Below, one piece after another: positions 40,805 to 53,539 of a stretch of DNA of 64,000 bases. Positions within the stretch are counted from its first letter, which is position 1; the number at the start of each line of letters is the position of its first letter. The stretch comes from Trematomus loennbergii (Eukaryota; Chordata; Actinopteri; Perciformes; Nototheniidae), in the NCBI GenBank assembly GCA_012861695.1, contig JAAOOA010000006.1, positions 14,962,879 to 15,026,878 of the forward strand, given 5' to 3'. Both the position numbers and the translations under genes were made by a program. The notes under the pieces are model-generated. The model did not search any database. It was not told the origin of the DNA and saw nothing but the letters and a program-made list of their open reading frames with translations.

Positions 40805-40940
40805 CATATTCATCCCTCAATAACGTTTAATTAGTAATGCCAAATTAATTAACCTGTACTGCTGTTACGCTGGCCTCAGCCATAAATTAGCTTAATGTGA
40901 GCAGACATATTGCAGCTGTAATAAGGGACATAAAACTCAA
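40805..40940. promoter_or_regulatory. Candidate regulatory element dense in TAATTA motifs
   Basis: Closely spaced words ACGTTTAATTAGTAATGCC, AAATTAATTAACC and CATAAATTAGCTTAATG, plus GCAGCTGTAATAAG with a CAGCTG E-box. The segment is repeat-free and sits in the long 5' intron. This is the clearest of the motif-rich segments, but the call is inferred from motifs only. Confidence 0.3.
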
Positions 40941-41879
40941 AGAGAAACACATACTGTTCCTCTATAGTCATGGATCATTATAACTCAACAGTGTTTTAAC
41001 GCCTTATTTTAAGAGTAGCAGCTCTTTAGCAGCTCTTCGCTATAAGACCATCAAACACTTTTATTTGTTGTCATGCTTAAGCAAAAATATTTAAATATTG
41101 GTTGAAATAAAGAGATTTTTATTGAAATGCATTACTCATGACTACCAGTATTTTAATTACAACTTCTCGCCTCAGGATTTTCAATTCTTTAACTTGAATA
41201 AATATATCCTTGAGTGGTAATTAAAGCGAAAAAATGTAAAAAATGTAATGTTGTTTTGCAATGGTTATTGCAGTTCATGAGTGCATTGATTACATGTTAG
41301 GTGTTTGAGATTCATGGAAGAGTGGATGTTGTTTCCTACTGAGCTGCTGATGTTGCCAGACATCAATGCAGAATTGGTTTAATAGTAAAAAGAGATTCAA
41401 GAGACAATTCCAAGAGCTTCTGACAGCTCTGTCTAATTGGCCCATCTCTTTGGCATCTTGTTTGAGTTCATTTAATCCGCTGTGGGAATGTGTACATTTT
41501 GGCTGTGGGACATGTTACTTTCTTTATCACATGGAGGCGTGTTACTAGCAGCCTCTTCTGTAAAACTGATTTTTTATTTTTTCAATCTTGAGGTTTTGTT
41601 TTCTCGGGAAAACAAACCGATTCAGGAAATAACCTGCTATTGTTAAAGCTGTGACGACCTTCACTGTCCTAGGATTACACGTTGACCTTTGTGCTCCTCT
41701 ATCCCCCAGTGATCTCGCCTAACAACTCACACCAAAGAGCCTATTAGGCCGGGATCCCACTTTGTTGTTAAAAAGGGTCTTGTCCTTTCAGAACACTCAC
41801 TTCCTCGCTCTCTGTTTTTTCAATCATAGGTGGCAGAGAAACACAAGTTCATTGTTCCCTCGCAGATGGAAGTTGGAGT

Positions 41880-42140
41880 TACCAGGGTAACAGCTCTAAT
41901 CCTCCTTTTTTACCACTTTTTTCATATTAACAGCCTATCGAGTGCTACCTTTTAAGTCACAGGCAGACCGCTAGCTCACTTTTAATTAGCTATGATTTAG
42001 TTTGCCAGGAGACAGCATGATGAGCTAATCGAAATTTACGAAATAATGACGCACTGCAAGCAGCTTCTTCTTTCTCCTCAGGCCTGCTCCAAGAATAACA
42101 ATAATGAGGCCATTATCGAGGATTGCACTTTAAAATGCTG
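41880..42140. promoter_or_regulatory. Candidate regulatory element
   Basis: Repeat-free stretch with TTTTAATTAGCTATGATT, GAGCTAATCGAAATTTACG, AATAATGACGC and AGAATAACAATAATGAGG (an AACAAT SOX-like core). Texture typical of conserved developmental enhancers. Not verified. Confidence 0.25.
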
Positions 42141-43121
42141 CCCTGCCACCAAAACAGAGGACGTAATTGTTCTGGTGTTTTCCATACAATCAACAACCCA
42201 TTGTTAATGACTTGAGAACTAAGGGAGCAAAGAATGGGTACCATAATGATTGGTTTGTGCTGCCATCAAGATCCTGTACAAAGTGTCCACTGAGGAAGGA
42301 CCTCGATAGACTACTGATTTGCTTGTAAGGGCTCTGGATGAAGACAACTGTCTGGTTTTGTAAAAAAGAAAAAATGTCCTTTCTGCTTTTTGTCTGTCTT
42401 GCCGCCCAAAAAGCCCCCAAGCCGCATTAGAGAAGAACCATTCATTTGGTGAAAGGCTGGGAGTCACACAGACTCATGTGAAGCGGCCACATCGTTTCTG
42501 GAAAGAATGGCCATTTATGTAACCTCCCGCCATTTCAGACAAAATATATAACTTTGAAGTGTCCGCAAAAGACAAATGTATTAACATTAGACTACTGCTT
42601 CTATGCATATATTTGCTTCTATACATATATTTAAAAAGTCAATGTAGTTCAGTAGTCATGTATGTCAACTGAGCTTTATCTAACATGTCAAGATGACTCA
42701 ATTAGGTAATTGCATATCTCTGCTCCAAAGCTAACTGCATTACAAATTAGCCATTTGAAAATTAAAATATCCCAGAGAGCAAGATTATGATAAATAGAGT
42801 CTGAAAATGAAATATTTTGCCCAAAAAGTCTGCATGTAAACTTACAGGATAAGAGCTCAGCGGGTTTGTACAAACACCGTGCTGCACCTATTAGCTGTGC
42901 TCCATTGTAAAGGAGTGAGAGAGACAGAGCTCGAGGGCAGGAGGAATGCTAAGTGGGCCCCTTAGCCTAGTCAACCTTCAGTGGGTTTCATTTATCTTCA
43001 TCTTGTTAGACTAAATTAATTAACAATCTCAATGTTACACACTTTCTCCTTTCATTACATCAAATAATGGCAGAAATGTAGGGGGAGGTCCTGCCCACTG
43101 GGAGTAGAGAGACTGAAGACA

Positions 43122-43182
43122 TCTCCCTCTCTCCCCTCTCCCCTCTCTCTCTCTCTCTGCTTATCTCTCTCTCTCTCTCTGC
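43122..43182. repeat. CT-rich microsatellite tract
   Basis: Two runs of CTCTCTCT separated by TGCTTAT, with CTCCCCTCTCCCC upstream. Polypyrimidine on the plus strand. Confidence 0.92.
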
Positions 43183-45301
43183 CTGTTCACATCTTTGTAT
43201 TATGTCTCCCTTCCTTCCCCTTTCTCTCCCTCATTTTCTCAGTCTCTTTGAATACACAAACAAAAACCTGTTAAATGTCTTCCATAAACATATAAAAAAT
43301 TGATCTTATATGAAAGCACATCATCTTTTCAACAAAGGGAAAAACTGAAGGGTTTACAATAACACAAGCAGAATAGTTGTCTATTAAAAACACATAATGT
43401 ACTTAGAGAACTTTTGCATAGTTTCAGAAATGCTGGGATTTTTAAACAGACTATCCTTGTAATGAAACGGTACAAAGGCTTTGACTTGTACGTAAAATAT
43501 GGAGTTTAAACTTTTCTTTGCCACCCTTCAAGGGTTTAATGTATTTTCTTCAAGATGGCCAGGTAATGTCAGTTTTAAAGCTATTAAAAGTCAGTGTATG
43601 TATGACTCAAAACCAAACTCATGACTCATTACAATAAAGGCTCATCCGGTGTGCTACTGAGATATGGCACACAGTATAAAAAGTCAATAACATCTGCACA
43701 TTGTAGCAGAAATGTATGAGCATGTTCAGAAAGCCCCCTTTGACCTAATTCAGTTGCTTGGGAAAAGATACTGGGATTCTTCACAGGAGGAATGTCTTAA
43801 CTGCCACATCCATCCACCCCTGTTTCTATCCTTTTCTCCCCTTTCACCCCTACCCCCACTCCACAGCCCACTCCAGAACACAAGTCTTATCCAAGCAAAA
43901 GGGCTAACCCTGAAGCAAAGCCTGCCTTTAATCTTGGCCTGATTGTTAAGGCCTCCAATCTCCAGCCAGTGTGCGTGATATCTTTATACTGGCGCTTCTT
44001 CTTTAATTAAAACAGACATTGACAGAAGGATGTGGATTAGCAGAGCAATAATGTGTTTACTTAGAATAATCACAGTGTTTCCTCACAACTATGAGAACAA
44101 AAGGAAATTGTTGCCAAGGTCAAAGGTCATGTTTTTTTTTCTCTGTTTTTTGTCAATCGTTGGATTGGATGCATAATCGCTCCTTGTGGATTTGAGACAT
44201 GCTTCTGTCAGACCTCATCCAATGCATTATATAGTGTACAGCACATGTTAAGCTGGTTGCGACAGGTGATTAGAATTAAATGCTGCCATCCACTTTTTAC
44301 ACATACAAAAAAAAGATTGAGCATAGGCAGCGCTCTCTCAAAATGTATCATGCAGTAAGCCTGAATAACTTCTGTCAAATCATAGCAGATTAACCAATCC
44401 AAATAAATTGGTGCCAACACATGAAAGATCAAAAGATCATGTAAAATTCTACATTGCCTATCTTATTAATTTACTTAACCAAACAGGAAGTTATGAATGT
44501 AAAGTACATTCGTATTTTTTATGTGATCATTTCAATGTGTTCAAAAATCAAAGTTCATTTATATTTTCAACGGGATTTCTGTCACAAATTAGGGCTCAAC
44601 CTGTGTTTTCTGAACTTTATAAATATGCGTCTCAATCTCACTTTAAGTCAAATTCAAATGATTTAATTCTAAACAAAAATAACATACATTTAAATGCAGA
44701 ACAGAATTTCCTATTGAATTCCTGAAGGACATTTCGACTAGCGAGAGTAATGGTATCAAATCGTCCTTTCTTGTTAAAATGCCCCCAGCAGTTCTGAGAG
44801 AGAAAAAATGCTGTTAATTTAATCAAATAAGTGACCTTTTGAAAAAGAAATCAAAGAGGTTTCATTAGCTTTAGCAAAGTTTGGCTGACAGCAGCTTTGA
44901 AAGGCAGATGCTGCTGCTGTGGCTTCTAATGAGCCAACCCTAATTAGGGAGCAACACTGGAGCCTAGAGAAGGTGGTTGACTAGGAAAGGAGCCAATGGT
45001 AAATACACACTCTTATTTACTTCCTCTGTGTGTAATGACAGCACACATTTTTAATTAGAATCACAGGAAGGGTAAAGACAAAAATGTAAATCTTTATGGT
45101 AGGATGAATGCAAACACAGAACACAACAGGAAACAACAGTGCATCACAAGACAGATGTGCCAGCAACTGCCTCACCCCAACATCGCTGATTAGGGCGGTT
45201 AGTAAGGGAGGGCAGATGGGGAAGGGGTCAGACAAAAGCATGCAGTGTAAAGACCCAGAACGCCTGATCTGCAGGTCTTTTAAGCCATTAAAGGGAGAGG
45301 A

Positions 45302-45318
45302 GGGGGGGGGGGGGGGGG
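45302..45318. repeat. Poly-G homopolymer, 17 bases
   Basis: Seventeen G between GGGAGAGGA and AAGGCTC. Second long G-run in the same intron. Confidence 0.96.
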
Positions 45319-45749
45319 AAGGCTCATCTGCATGTGTCCCTTAAGTTGTTGATGTGTGCTTTCAGTCTAACTGGAGGCTATCAGGGGAAGCATGCCAGTC
45401 AGCCACCCACTACATGGACACAATCATCAGACACAGCTTGGGTAAATATGTTAGACATTGTTCAAATATACAGGCACGTGTGCACACAGACATGTGCACT
45501 AACACACAGTACAAAGTCTAAAGCTAACAATGTGTCAGAAAGCACCACCCTGTTAGCTTGCTACCACCCGTGCCCGACCGGTGATCCTAAATGGCAACAA
45601 CAGAAATGAAACTAACCTCAGTAAAAAGCTGCTACGAAGAAAGCCCTCCATGTCAGCGTGTGGGGTTCTGGCAGGAAAAATCACAGAGAACCATTTACAC
45701 TATTGAACAAGTTATAATCAAGAAGGAGGAAAGAAGGGAGAAAGGGGGG

Positions 45750-45784
45750 TATGCGAGAAAGAGAGAAAGAAAGAAAGAAAAACA
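45750..45784. repeat. GAAA-type purine repeat
   Basis: GAGAAAGAGAGAAAGAAAGA continuing to AAACAC. A purine tract that also inflates the Lys/Arg/Glu-rich frame reading through it. Confidence 0.85.
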
Positions 45785-48481
45785 CACAGAGATACATCTC
45801 TCTCCTATAATAAGGCATGTCTTTAATTAAAGCAGAAAATATGGCTACGAACCCATCTTCTCTTTTTATGAACTGACATCATTAATTATACCTCTTTCCA
45901 TCGAGGGAGTGGATTTGCATACAACATCGGTTTGCACTGAGGGCCTGATGATATGTTTGCATCAAATAAACTCTGCCTACTGATCTCCATACAGTATTTT
46001 TCCACGGCTGTGTGCAGATATATACATGTACATCCAGCACTGTAACCACAGATCTCACAGCAGCTTATTCAGACTAGCTAGCGGTGGTCCAGCTGCAGCC
46101 CATGTGTGGCGAGGGTGCTGTGGCTTCTGGGAGCCCGGCCGCAAGGGACCCAAGCTGGGACTCTCAGCGTCAATGAGGCAAAAGGATGTGGTCATGATGT
46201 CACCACTTGTAGGGGTCGTTCAGAAGCCCTACCCACAAAATACTGAAGACACATGGCTAATAATGACTTACAACAGGTTTCCATTAGCCTGTGTTATATG
46301 GCTATATAATGTACACTTTAATTGTGTTAAGATCAGTTGGAAATTGATTTTGGACGTCCATGTGCTTTATGTGGTAAAAAAAAAATGAACAGCCATTCCA
46401 GAGAGCGTTTTGTGAATGGAACTTTTGTCGTTGGTTAAAATGTCTCAGATCTCACAACTATAAAGATACTGAAATATGGCAAGGATATCTTGCTGAAATA
46501 TTTCCAGCATTATAATATATCATCCTCCACAATCCTTCCTAGATACAGTACATACAATTTCAATTTAACAATACAAGAGTTTGAAAAAATGTGTCTGTCT
46601 GTCAAAATCCCTGCTGTTTAATCACTGCTTTTGAACCCATCGGAGAGAACAATACTCTTATTACAAACTATAAAACTCACTCATAAATATTGTACCAAAA
46701 AACGTAACAACATAGTGCATCTCAGACCATGACACCTTAAGTGTTTGTGACGCTGGTGTAATTTGGCATTTTTCTCGTTTTGAGAGCCTCTGAGAGAATG
46801 GAAAGAATGAGCTGGGCCCAAGGACACTGTGTCTTTCAGTCTGGCCAGCACTTAGCAAGGCAGTGGATCCACAAGGCCCAGAGGGCTCAGCCGAGACTTT
46901 TCTCACAATAAGGTGTCTGGGGAGGCGGGAGTGGCATGGTTAGGGGCGCTGCAGCTCTTTTCTCAACTCAGCTGGTCCCGGAGCACATAATACCATCACC
47001 AAGCCACAGCACACCAAGCCAGTGACAACGTGAGAAAACAACCGTCAAACAGTGCAGAGCAGATCAAGCGTGTCTCCTCACTTCACTGAGTGCAAAAAGC
47101 ACACAAGCCGGCACACAAGCCACAACAATATTCCAATACCACAAATGTGAATACGCTTAGATTTTACAGTTAATGCATTCAAATTCTAGCACACATTTAC
47201 ATAGTGCAAACCAGAAATTAGGAAGAACAATAAATCAGTACTGAGTTGTAATGCATAAACTCATATGTGACAGGATTAACAAAGCTCTCTTTTTAACTTA
47301 TAATAATCTGGTTTTTTTACTTGCACCTGAATCCCAGGGCAACAGTACTACTGAAACAGTAGCAGCAGTGAAAAGGAAATAGATTGGACTTTGCTCAGTT
47401 TCTATCTTTATCTTTGGTCATATTCCACAACCCTTGTTCTTTCGCTCTGCTTGTGTTTCCTCAGCTGTGCCTGCTGTCTACAGTCCCATTGTGGTCAAAA
47501 ACAACTGAACTTCGCCTATGGAAGCAAAGGTGCGGTTTGGAGAGCAAATTACTAAACTCAGGAAAAAGTGACTGAGCCACATTGTATTTGCTCTTCTCCG
47601 AAGGCGAAAAACGAGAATGTCTTTAAATTAAGACTAGGCCACAATTCAAGGGCAGGCTTTTTGGTGAAGGAGAAGCGGGGAGGATTGACATCACTGAGTT
47701 GGCCTGGACCAGTCTGAGCAGCACAGCAGCCCTTTCGAAGAATGAGCCTCTGCCAAAAGCTGCGTCTGCCTAACCAAGTATCCCACCATCTGCAACAAAT
47801 GTGCTCTATTAAAGCAGTACCATATGGACAACAAGCTAGCTATTAACACGGCTTCAGCACATCCCCTTAACCTAGCCCAGATTTCAAACTTCCAGTCAAA
47901 TTGACTGCTGATTTAATGCACCGCCAGCAGCCATGTGGGTCTTGGCACGAGAAGGCACTCTCAGCCTTCAGTCATTAACAGGCTCACGTAGTGCGCGGCG
48001 CACAGCGAGACACAGAAGTTAGCTACCTACCCGTAACTACATCCCAGGTTACATTTTATATCCCTTAACAAAACCCATATGAGAAAAAGTAGCAATATCC
48101 AAAGAGGCTACAGAGAGCAAGAGCCTGCACTGATCCAGGAACTCAAACGTTCTTAAGAAGAGTAAACCAGGGTTCAAAACACTCTATTGTACCAGTGGAA
48201 ACAAGCTTATGAAGCAGATCTACCCACAGAGTCGCAGCCAAACTGGTGGCTCAGTTCTTCCACAGTGATGGAGAGTGCATTTGCTCCCTCTGCATGGATC
48301 CAAAATGGCAGTGATTAACCCTGCAGGATGTGAGGGGGTGGGGGGGCAATTTACTCCCTGTGGGCCGGGCGGCCATGTTGACGCCTCTCCCCTCTTCTGA
48401 GTCATGGGGGGACCCACCCACTGTTCACAAAGCCATGCTCTCTTCTCCTCAACCATGACACCACAACTATGATCCCTCTCT

Positions 48482-48502
48482 CACACACACACACACACAC
48501 AC
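48482..48502. repeat. (CA)10 microsatellite
   Basis: Uninterrupted CACACA run of 21 bases following TCTCT. Confidence 0.95.
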
Positions 48503-50269
48503 CAAATCAATTGCAGTTCTATAGGTTTTAACCCAACTCCAAAGTTCAGTCAATTTTGTTTGTTTATCTTTTCTCCTCCTGTCTAAGCTGCTTAGAGACT
48601 ATACATAGTGTGAGTGGAAACATATTTCTTACCTCAGAAGCCTAAATGTATACAGACCTGTGGCTTTAGAAGAGCTAAGTCTTGGCAATAGTACAACCAC
48701 AGTTATATTTTCACTGTGTTAATTACTAATGCATTTACAGACCATCATACCAGGCCATTATTTTCAATGAAATTATTATTTTATTAATATAATGATCTGG
48801 TAGGGATTTATCATAAAAACAACAAATCACATTTAGTTACATTTTTCTAGTTTTTTACTCTTTTCATTAAACATTAGATCTTTGTTCCACAAAGTCTCTC
48901 CCAGTAGTGTCCCCAGGCAAATGGAAGTGATAAGCTAAAGACTGTCTGATGACAGTCTAATTAAATAAGCCTTTCAGGGCTCTCCGTGGAGCTATGCAAT
49001 GTGTGAAAAGGTACTGTTGGTTCTAGAGGAGGGAGATCCAGAGAGGGCGGAAAAAAGCTGTCCAAGCAATCCCAACATCCCAGCAGACAGCTTTACGCCA
49101 ACTCAACACCCAGTCACATGAAAAATGATGATACCTGGTCCAGCACGTGTCCACACACACTGATATATTGGAATTTACACCTACAGTGTAGTACAATCAC
49201 ACACACACACCTTATGTTACCTTTACTAATGGCAATAGTGTCCCATTGATCCCCTCCTCCCCAACCCCTTACGTACCTACACACAGGCATACATACACAA
49301 GCGCTTGCATGCGCACACACACACCTCAGTCAGAGCTGCCAGATGAGTAGTGAATTAATTTGTGTGAGCCACTCCAACATTAGGAAGGTGTGTTGAAAGG
49401 TGTCTGCTCATGTTTCAAATTAAACGCGCTGCTGGTCAGCATTAGCACCTCGCCACCCGTCGGCAACTGACACTTAGGGGGCCGGGGGGATGGGAGGAAG
49501 GAGGGGAGCCCATCCGCCCGTTCACACTGGAATAATTAGAACATGTCAGGAAGAATTAATTTCCTCATTTTTCAAAAGGATACACAGAAATTACCATGTT
49601 ATTATATGACAGGGTCCCTGGGAGGATTGGATTAAATTTGATTTCTTGCGCAGCCCACACAACAAATTAAAGTCATAAATAAGATGGAAAGAAGCAGGGC
49701 ACAGAGCATATGTTTATGGCAATGAGTGAAGCCAAGGGACCAGAAACAACTATCTTCATTTCATTTTATTTAAATCAGGCCGACAACGTGTGTCTGAATG
49801 ACAGCAGTTGCTAATGGGTCGAGATTAGAGGCTTCTTGATATTAACACAGAGATCAAACAAATTTGACTAAAAAGCAATGGAACGTACCGTGTGTGTGCT
49901 ACCAGATGAGCCCGATCGCACAGAATGACCTGCTATTGCTTGATCTCTGTCTTACCTAACTAAACATTATGCACTTGGTTTTACTCTTACATATATTCAG
50001 CTTTTCTTTTTAGTTTCACACGTGCCACAAATAGTGACAGCCTGTTTGATAAATGTAGGTAACAGAGTTATTTCACCCTGTCAATCTCAAATGGCCTAAT
50101 TTGCTGAGCATCAAACTGACAGGACAAATGACACAATGCAAGAAACAAGGGCATTTCGTCTATATATAAAAATATAATTTTTTGTCCAAAAATAGATTAT
50201 CCTTTTTATTGTATTGAATGAAAATAACATTTGATCTCATTAAGGATAAAAAACATCCAGATTAGATTT

Positions 50270-51030
50270 GTAAGCTTACTGTTACAATTAAACAACGGCC
50301 TGCCTGGGAAGAGTTTTTCAACTCTTTCAAAATGGGCCGTCATTAGAGTGTAGCACTCCCCTGGGCACCACAAACTTTAAATAATTTGCAAATCAATTAA
50401 CTGGCTACTCTCAACGCAACAGGGATTTCACACTCCAGGGTCGTGGTGCATTATCAGTTGCAGACGATTCATGGCGTTTTGGGAGAAAAGTTCATGGTTG
50501 AAATCATTAATTCATTTTACCGGACTTTTAGTTATGCATTACTTTCCACAGGGGTAGCAAGAAGATTAATGGCGTGTTCTTCGGTCCTGTTTTCTGCCGT
50601 ATAGAGCTACTAGGTGAAACTCTGTCCTACAGTACAAGGGAACATACCTTTAAAAGCAGGACAGCAGCCAAAACCATATTAGGTTTTAAATAAGGCCCCA
50701 TCAAACCTTTAAATAATTATAAACGTAAAGGTTAGCTCCCTTTCATGTGATTAAATACAAACCATACCTAATTAACATATGTAAAGAATCCAGACAACAA
50801 ACCACCACATCGATTTGGCAACTCTTAAAGGATATTTTCATTTAAGCAATTCAAAATGTGGTCACTCATGAGTAATACAACATATTAATCAAATGGGTTT
50901 AGGAAGATGATTAAAGTTCAGGTGGGTTTTCCACATTATTGCCAGGTAATGGCATTTGCAACAATTAGATTTCAAATTTGCACTGGGATCCTCTGAAGTA
51001 ATCGAGAGTGATGAAATTAAAATCTTTGTT
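50270..51030. promoter_or_regulatory. Candidate regulatory region, motif-rich and repeat-free
   Basis: About 760 bases without simple repeats, upstream of the start-codon exon and close to the candidate 5' exons. Words include TTGCAAATCAATTAACTGG, GAAATCATTAATTCATTTT, TACCTAATTAACATATG and GGCATTTGCAACAATTAG (an AACAAT SOX-like core). It may hold one or more enhancers. Inference only. Confidence 0.25.
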
Positions 51031-51659
51031 AGGCGGTCTTTGTCAAGCGGTCTCTGTTCAGCAACATATTGACCATAATCACTGCAGGGTCAGTGGGCTG
51101 AAGAGGTCCATTTGATAAATAATGAATGACGGATAACCATTCAAAGGTTGTTCATTTTCATTTTATAGTGAAGTGATGTTTATTTAATTTCTGACATCAT
51201 GGCTACCCTGGCATCCTTCCCTTGAGTGGTGCTCAATACCATACCGACAGTGGGCTGAGAGCTGTGAGACCGCGAGGCTGTTGCTTATTAGATAAGTGGC
51301 ACATGCTAACAAAGACTGTATGGCCTCTTCAGTTGGTCTAACATGTCCTCAGGTGTTTCTAAATGAGATTGCGAGCATGTAATTAAATGTCTTTTATAAG
51401 CGCTCTAGACGCAAACTAAATTACTTCCTGTTTTGAGCTTAATGAAACCTGTATGTCAATGGATGTAGATTTCGGTTTGTATGAGGATCCAAATTAATGT
51501 GTCAGAAGAACAGGATGGAAATGAATTCTGGCCTCTACGGCTTTCTCCGGTATTTTCTTTTACAACAAATACTAACCTCATGACATTGACTTCATAATAT
51601 AATAATTAAAGTTTTAGTATCATTTATTATCAAAACATCAGTGGAATTATTTTAGCTAC

Positions 51660-51707
51660 CTGTGGAGCAGCGTTTTAAGCGGGACCGGCAGGGGGTAGTA
51701 GACGAAC
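51660..51707 (-). other. sox6: Candidate 5' non-coding exon of sox6 (48 nt)
   Basis: On the minus strand an acceptor-like sequence (gattttttctgttggacag) precedes 48 GC-rich bases starting GTTCGTCTACTACC and ending GCTCCACAG, followed by donor gtagctaaa. It lies between the better 5' exon candidate and the start-codon exon, on the gene's strand. The exon and its upstream 150 bases keep about ten CpGs in 200 bases, so an alternative reading is the 3' end of a first exon from an internal promoter. No start codon is present in it. Evidence is splice-site pattern and composition only. Confidence 0.35.
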
Positions 51708-51870
51708 CTGTCCAACAGAAAAAATCATGTATATCGTGTAAGAGTTTTGTTTTCTTTATTTTCAAAAAAGGCATATAGCTCATCAAGTAGCTACTCCAGA
51801 CGTTATATGTTTACTTGCTGCGTGAGTATGTTCGCTATCCTTTCGATAGCTAGTCAACAACGATGCAGAC
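51700..51870 (-). promoter_or_regulatory. CpG-retaining segment, possible alternative sox6 promoter
   Basis: Contains GACGAAC, TATCGTG, GACGTTAT, TGCGTGAG, TTCGCT, TTTCGATAG and AACGATG. This is more CpG than the AT-rich surroundings, and it includes a short inverted repeat GCTATC-ctttc-GATAGC near 51835-51851. Position just upstream (in gene orientation) of the 48-nt candidate exon would fit a promoter. Weak inference. Confidence 0.22.
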
Positions 51871-53118
51871 AATAATTAAACATTGAAAACTATAAACACG
51901 AAACACTATAAAAGTGTACACAGTGGTTTTAATAAATATCTCTGTTTTATTAGATGCTTTATTTATGTTTTCTGACTGTCATAGTACGACCATAAGGGTT
52001 TGATGCATTCAGAACGAACTGAAGGAAACTAACGTGCAGCAGAGTGCTCTCTGGTAGACAGGTGCATGTTCACGAGAGCGGAAGGCAGCGTGTGGTGTGA
52101 AATGGCATAATTAAACAATGGTAAATGGCCATGAACTTTGAATTCAGAGACATTTCCCAGCTGTTATTGAAGAGCTCCTCAACCACATTAATATGACTCC
52201 CAAGACATCGCCTACTGACATTTGGAATAAAAGAATAATATCAATGAAGTTCCTCACCTTTATTTGCTTAATATCTAAGATACATTTTTATTAGAAAACC
52301 TGCTCAAGCAGAGGCTGTGCAAAGATTGTTTAAGTAATATTATTTGTATGGATGCACAGTTGACTGTAGTACTCTTTATTATTTTTTTAGCAAAGTGTGC
52401 ATTTCATAGAAACACTATTGCTTTGAAGTTTTTCCCTCAAACCTCTTTTTAACCCACATATATTAATCAACCAACCATGCTGTGACCCAACAGTGTGTTT
52501 TTATACAGTACCTGTACATATGTAGTAGATATATTTGTAGTATTATCTAGTATTATGTTAAGGACATAAGAAGCCCAAATACATGCTGAGTTTTATTGGA
52601 AATTATGTTTTAACCCATGATCCATGAAAGTTGTTTATGTGCAGTTGAACGATCCTAGAAGCACTGTAGTTCAAGGTTAAAATGCTTTTCTCTCATGTTT
52701 TCTTTTTCTAGTGTAGGAAAAGGGATTTTTTTTCTCCACCACATTTCTACCATTAAATACTAGAATGCCTGATTTGACCTTAAAATTGCAACTCCCACAC
52801 AAGAAAGTGGATTATATCACATAATGAGCAATATCATTAGAAAGAAGAAAAACAAGTTATCCTGAGAAACCACAAAAGAAATTGGAAGCAAAAAAAAACG
52901 GGAGAAAAATAAGTATTAAGGATAAGGATCTAATGTTTAAAAGGTCTTCTGTCAGAAACTTTGTGCTGACATAAGTGTGTAATTGTGCATACATTGTGTG
53001 CCTATCCAATTGTCTACCTCATTTGATGCAGGTGTTCAGTGTGGGTGAATGACAGCGGGGGTGTAGGAGACATGTGGAAGCAAGACAGAAACAGCTGAAA
53101 AGGTAAATTGATACTTAC

Positions 53119-53188
53119 AAGAACTGAAAGACTCAATCCCCAGCTTGCAGCGATCACTGGTCGGTTTATTTTGAATTCATGTAAAAAC
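53119..53188 (-). other. sox6: Candidate 5' untranslated exon of sox6 (70 nt)
   Basis: On the minus strand a strong acceptor (cttctttttgcttacatttcag, pyrimidine-rich) is followed by 70 bases beginning GTTTTTACATGAATTCAAAA and ending GAGTCTTTCAGTTCTT. The donor gtaagtatc matches the consensus at every important position. It contains a four-codon upstream ORF (M-N-S-K-stop) at the ATG near 53180, so it is non-coding in all but that. Strand and position upstream of the sox6 start-codon exon fit a 5'UTR exon, and vertebrate SOX6 genes are known to carry several of these. Evidence is from splice signals only; I do not recall the orthologous human exon sequence. Confidence 0.55.
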
Positions 53189-53539
53189 CTGAAATGTAAG
53201 CAAAAAGAAGACAACATTTAACAATTTTTAAAGTGTGTCTGTGCATTCTACATTGGTATTAATAACTACTGTATAAATGTGTTCTATTTTATTAAAATAC
53301 CACCAAAAATAGGACATGTAAACCTGATTTAATCTCTTCCATTTTTTTAAAAACCCAAGTATTTTTCAAACATGGTTCAAATCAACATTGGTCTTAGATA
53401 ACTGTATTTATCTACATCAGAACAAATAGAGAGAGAACAAGAGGAAGCAAATTGAGGCCATAGTGACTGTTGGCTGAGGGTCAGAGTCTCCACAGCTGAG
53501 CTAATGTAAAACAGCTTTGTTAGACCTCCAGTCCTCACA

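Larger units (their letters stand above)
29251..51659 (-). other. sox6: Long 5' intron of sox6 upstream of the start-codon exon
   Basis: About 22.4 kb without a recognised coding exon, bounded by the start-codon exon and the candidate 5' exon at 51660-51707. It holds poly-G tracts, CT-, CCT- and GAAA-rich repeats, a degraded dispersed repeat near 30.84 kb, and several homeodomain-motif-rich segments listed separately. Its boundary depends on the candidate exon being real; if it is not, the intron extends to 53118 or further. The many short open frames show no recognisable similarity. Confidence 0.65.

Noticed and set aside
46026..46388. GC-richer plus-strand frame of 120 codons in the 5' intron
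   Set aside because: Its translation is unlike any family I recognise, and the flanks lack clear splice signals.
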